DNA of 64,000 nt, from assembly GCF_901709675.1 (NCBI RefSeq), contig NC_051088.1, positions 15,056,193 to 15,120,192 of the forward strand. Direction: 5' to 3'. Of the stretch, positions 62,501 through 64,000 are shown piece by piece (position 1 is the stretch's first letter; each line of letters opens with the position of its first letter). The translations under genes were made by a program, and so were the position numbers. This DNA is from Syngnathus acus (taxonomy: Eukaryota; Chordata; Actinopteri; Syngnathiformes; Syngnathidae). Under the pieces are notes generated by a model. It saw only the letters and a program-made list of their open reading frames with translations. It ran no database searches and had not been told where the DNA came from.

Positions 62501-63809
62501 ACTGTAAATAGAGAAAACAAACATGGTTAAAAAAAAAAAATCTGCGGATACGCTGGCTTCTTTACACAGTCCAAAAACATGCATTTAAAAAAATGGATGG
62601 ATGTCAATTAAAAAATGCATAACTGTTAATGACTATTTTCATTTCCTTTTAAAGTTTAACATTTTGAATCCTGTCCATAAGATGCGTGTTTGATCCAAAC
62701 CTTTTTTGGTGATATTGCCCAGCTCCAGGTTGCACATGTCCTCCACTCGCTCCCTTAGGTCTAGGATGGCTTCCCGCACAGGCTCAAAGGAAGCGTCAAG
62801 GTTGACCTGCACGGCTGGAAGGTCTCCTGACTCGAGTGGACTGCACATGGTGTCATACGTCTGAAAGGAATTGTGCAACTCCGAATCAATTTGGCCTTTT
62901 GTAAGCAGAGAATACCATTTTGGCCCTGCAGTAAGTACGCCTCATACCTGCAGGTAGTAGATGTGATCCTGGCATTGAGCTAGGTCCTTCATCTGAGTCT
63001 CCCTCCTCTTTAGCGCCTTGATCTCTGCCTCCAGATTATCAGTCACCTCCTGGGCTTGCTCCATCTTCTCTCGGCCGACCTCATCCAGCAACTCTTCTAA
63101 TAGTTCCTGGAGTCTCTCCACCGAGTGCTGAAGCTCCAACAGCACCTTCTCTGAGTCGCTGTGAACGCGGTCTGCAGAGCGCTGTACGTGAAGCATGTAA
63201 GTGCGCCCCATCAAGTATGCTGTCATGTTGGGGAAATTTCAACTTTTACACAAAGTACCGCAACATAAAAGAAATATTTTGCTCAGCATAAGGCATATTT
63301 TGAACATTGACACTGCACTTAAATAAAGAAAAAGCCAAAACTATACTTTCGTAAAGATTAAATTAAAATTATATTTAAGTAAAGTTTGGAAATGTAGTGA
63401 AAGTAATTATTAAAAAGTTATTGCGCAATCCCTCTATTTACAGTAAATAAATGTCATGCTTTTTGTATTGTTTGTTTTCCCCCAAAATAAGAAAGTTATT
63501 TTCTCACAATATATGTCAATAATCGTTTGTGTTCCATGAGTGAGGTTGGTTTTGAAATGCATCCTGTTTTCTCTCTATTTCTTTGGATTTGTGTTAAACA
63601 CAACATTTAGCTGCCATCTAGAGGCTGAAAGTCAAATTACACCTCAATTAATCAACTTTTTAAAAAAAAGTCTTGCCTCCTAGCGGGAACACTATTACTC
63701 TTTCAGATCCTACCTTCATTCCGTCCATCATCTTCTTCATGTCCTTCAGCTCCTGCTGTCTATCTTTGAGCTTCTTCTGATTTTCCGCCTGCATCTCAGA
63801 AAGCCCTTT
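59509..63809 (-). CDS. TRIM family protein, partial: coiled coil, micro-exon linker, PRY-SPRY
   Basis: Probable E3 ubiquitin ligase of the TRIM group, often antiviral in fish. The RING/B-box exon lies beyond 64000. Exons in transcript order: 63714-63809 (96 nt), 62948-63181 (234), 62701-62860 (160), 62469-62501 (33), 62222-62263 (42), 62082-62117 (36), 61973-62014 (42), 61846-61905 (60), 61308-61487 (180), 60994-61029 (36), 60851-60919 (69), 60383-60448 (66), 59509-60083 (575 with stop). They join in one frame of 542 residues. The 96 and 234 nt coiled-coil exons (DSEKVLLELQHSVERLQELL) are the usual TRIM sizes. The linker is Ser/Arg then Pro/Thr-rich. PRY begins SVNFTLDPNSAHRRLILSEG; SPRY motifs include YWEVEWRGRG, WTLELSD and LGIFVDLSEGTLGFYGV. 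Which TRIM is not certain; TRIM16/25-like is possible. Confidence 0.82.
60580..60790. repeat. L2-like retrotransposon tail fragment in a TRIM intron
   Basis: Contains CCAGCCAATCGCAGGACC, AACAACCATTCACACTCATA and GCAAACTCCACAGAGG, in the same order as the copy at 31537-31800. It lies between the 66- and 69-nt TRIM exons. Confidence 0.6.
61578..61691. repeat. Degenerate CCCTAAC-rich repeat
   Basis: Many CCTAAC-like words plus CTAGTTTGAAACC, which also occurs in the copy at 43483-43625. It sits in a TRIM intron between exons 61308-61487 and 61846-61905. Confidence 0.6.
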
Positions 63810-64000
63810 CTGCAGTCGAGGAGTATGATGAATGAACAGGAATGGTGTTAGGAATGGAACCAGGCTGCTGACTATGCAAAAGTCCAGGAGTCTCTAGTCT
63901 AATGCAATGATTCTCAAAATATGGTCCTGAAGCCTTAGCTTGAGGGCTTGCATACAATTGTTAAATGATGGTATCAGTTTGAAAAATCATTTGCCAATGG
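63810..64000. other. Intron of the TRIM gene at the window edge
   Basis: Begins with the acceptor side of the 96-nt coiled-coil exon on the minus strand. No exon is visible before the window ends; the RING/B-box exon is expected further right. Confidence 0.5.

Overview
This window is nuclear DNA of a ray-finned fish, most likely a compact-genome percomorph teleost. The evidence is: vertebrate multi-exon genes with many introns of only 70-150 bp, AT-rich intergenic DNA, dense CA/TG microsatellites, hAT-like miniature elements and L2-like tails. The species cannot be read from the sequence. No prokaryotic operons, CRISPR arrays, tRNA or rRNA genes were seen.

Layout from left to right. (1) 2731-18481 (+): the 3' part of the dystrophin gene (dmd), starting with the unique first exon of the short Dp71 isoform and followed by exons 63-77 and 79. 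Most exon lengths equal those I recall for human dystrophin. (2) 20549-27015 (+): gtf3c3, the TPR subunit TFIIIC102 of the RNA polymerase III factor TFIIIC, 19 coding exons. (3) 33149-43916 (+): hecw2, a C2-WW-WW-HECT ubiquitin ligase, 30 coding exons, with a probable non-coding first exon near 28.5 kb. (4) 46086-48506 (-): stradb, the STRAD-beta pseudokinase, 11 coding exons. (5) 50756-57759 (+): trak2, a kinesin/dynein mitochondrial adaptor, head-to-head with stradb. (6) 59509-63809 (-): the 3' part of a TRIM gene (coiled coil, a linker made of many tiny exons, then PRY-SPRY), tail-to-tail with trak2. Its RING/B-box exon would lie beyond the right edge.

gtf3c3, hecw2, stradb and trak2 are neighbours of the human 2q33 region, so this is a conserved block. 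dmd beside it is a different arrangement from mammals, where dmd is X-linked. The genes do not form one pathway; the shared feature is ancestral linkage. The head-to-head stradb/trak2 pair probably shares a promoter region.

The most interesting observations are: the TRIM linker built from nine consecutive small exons, all phase 1-1; loss or frameshift of the dystrophin exon-78 C-terminus with the exon-78-skipped C-terminus intact; a required GC-AG intron in gtf3c3; an unassigned in-frame 60-nt cassette exon candidate in trak2; and microsatellites lying directly on three splice sites. All exon models were derived by eye from splice consensus, reading phase and remembered family sequence, without alignment software or RNA data.
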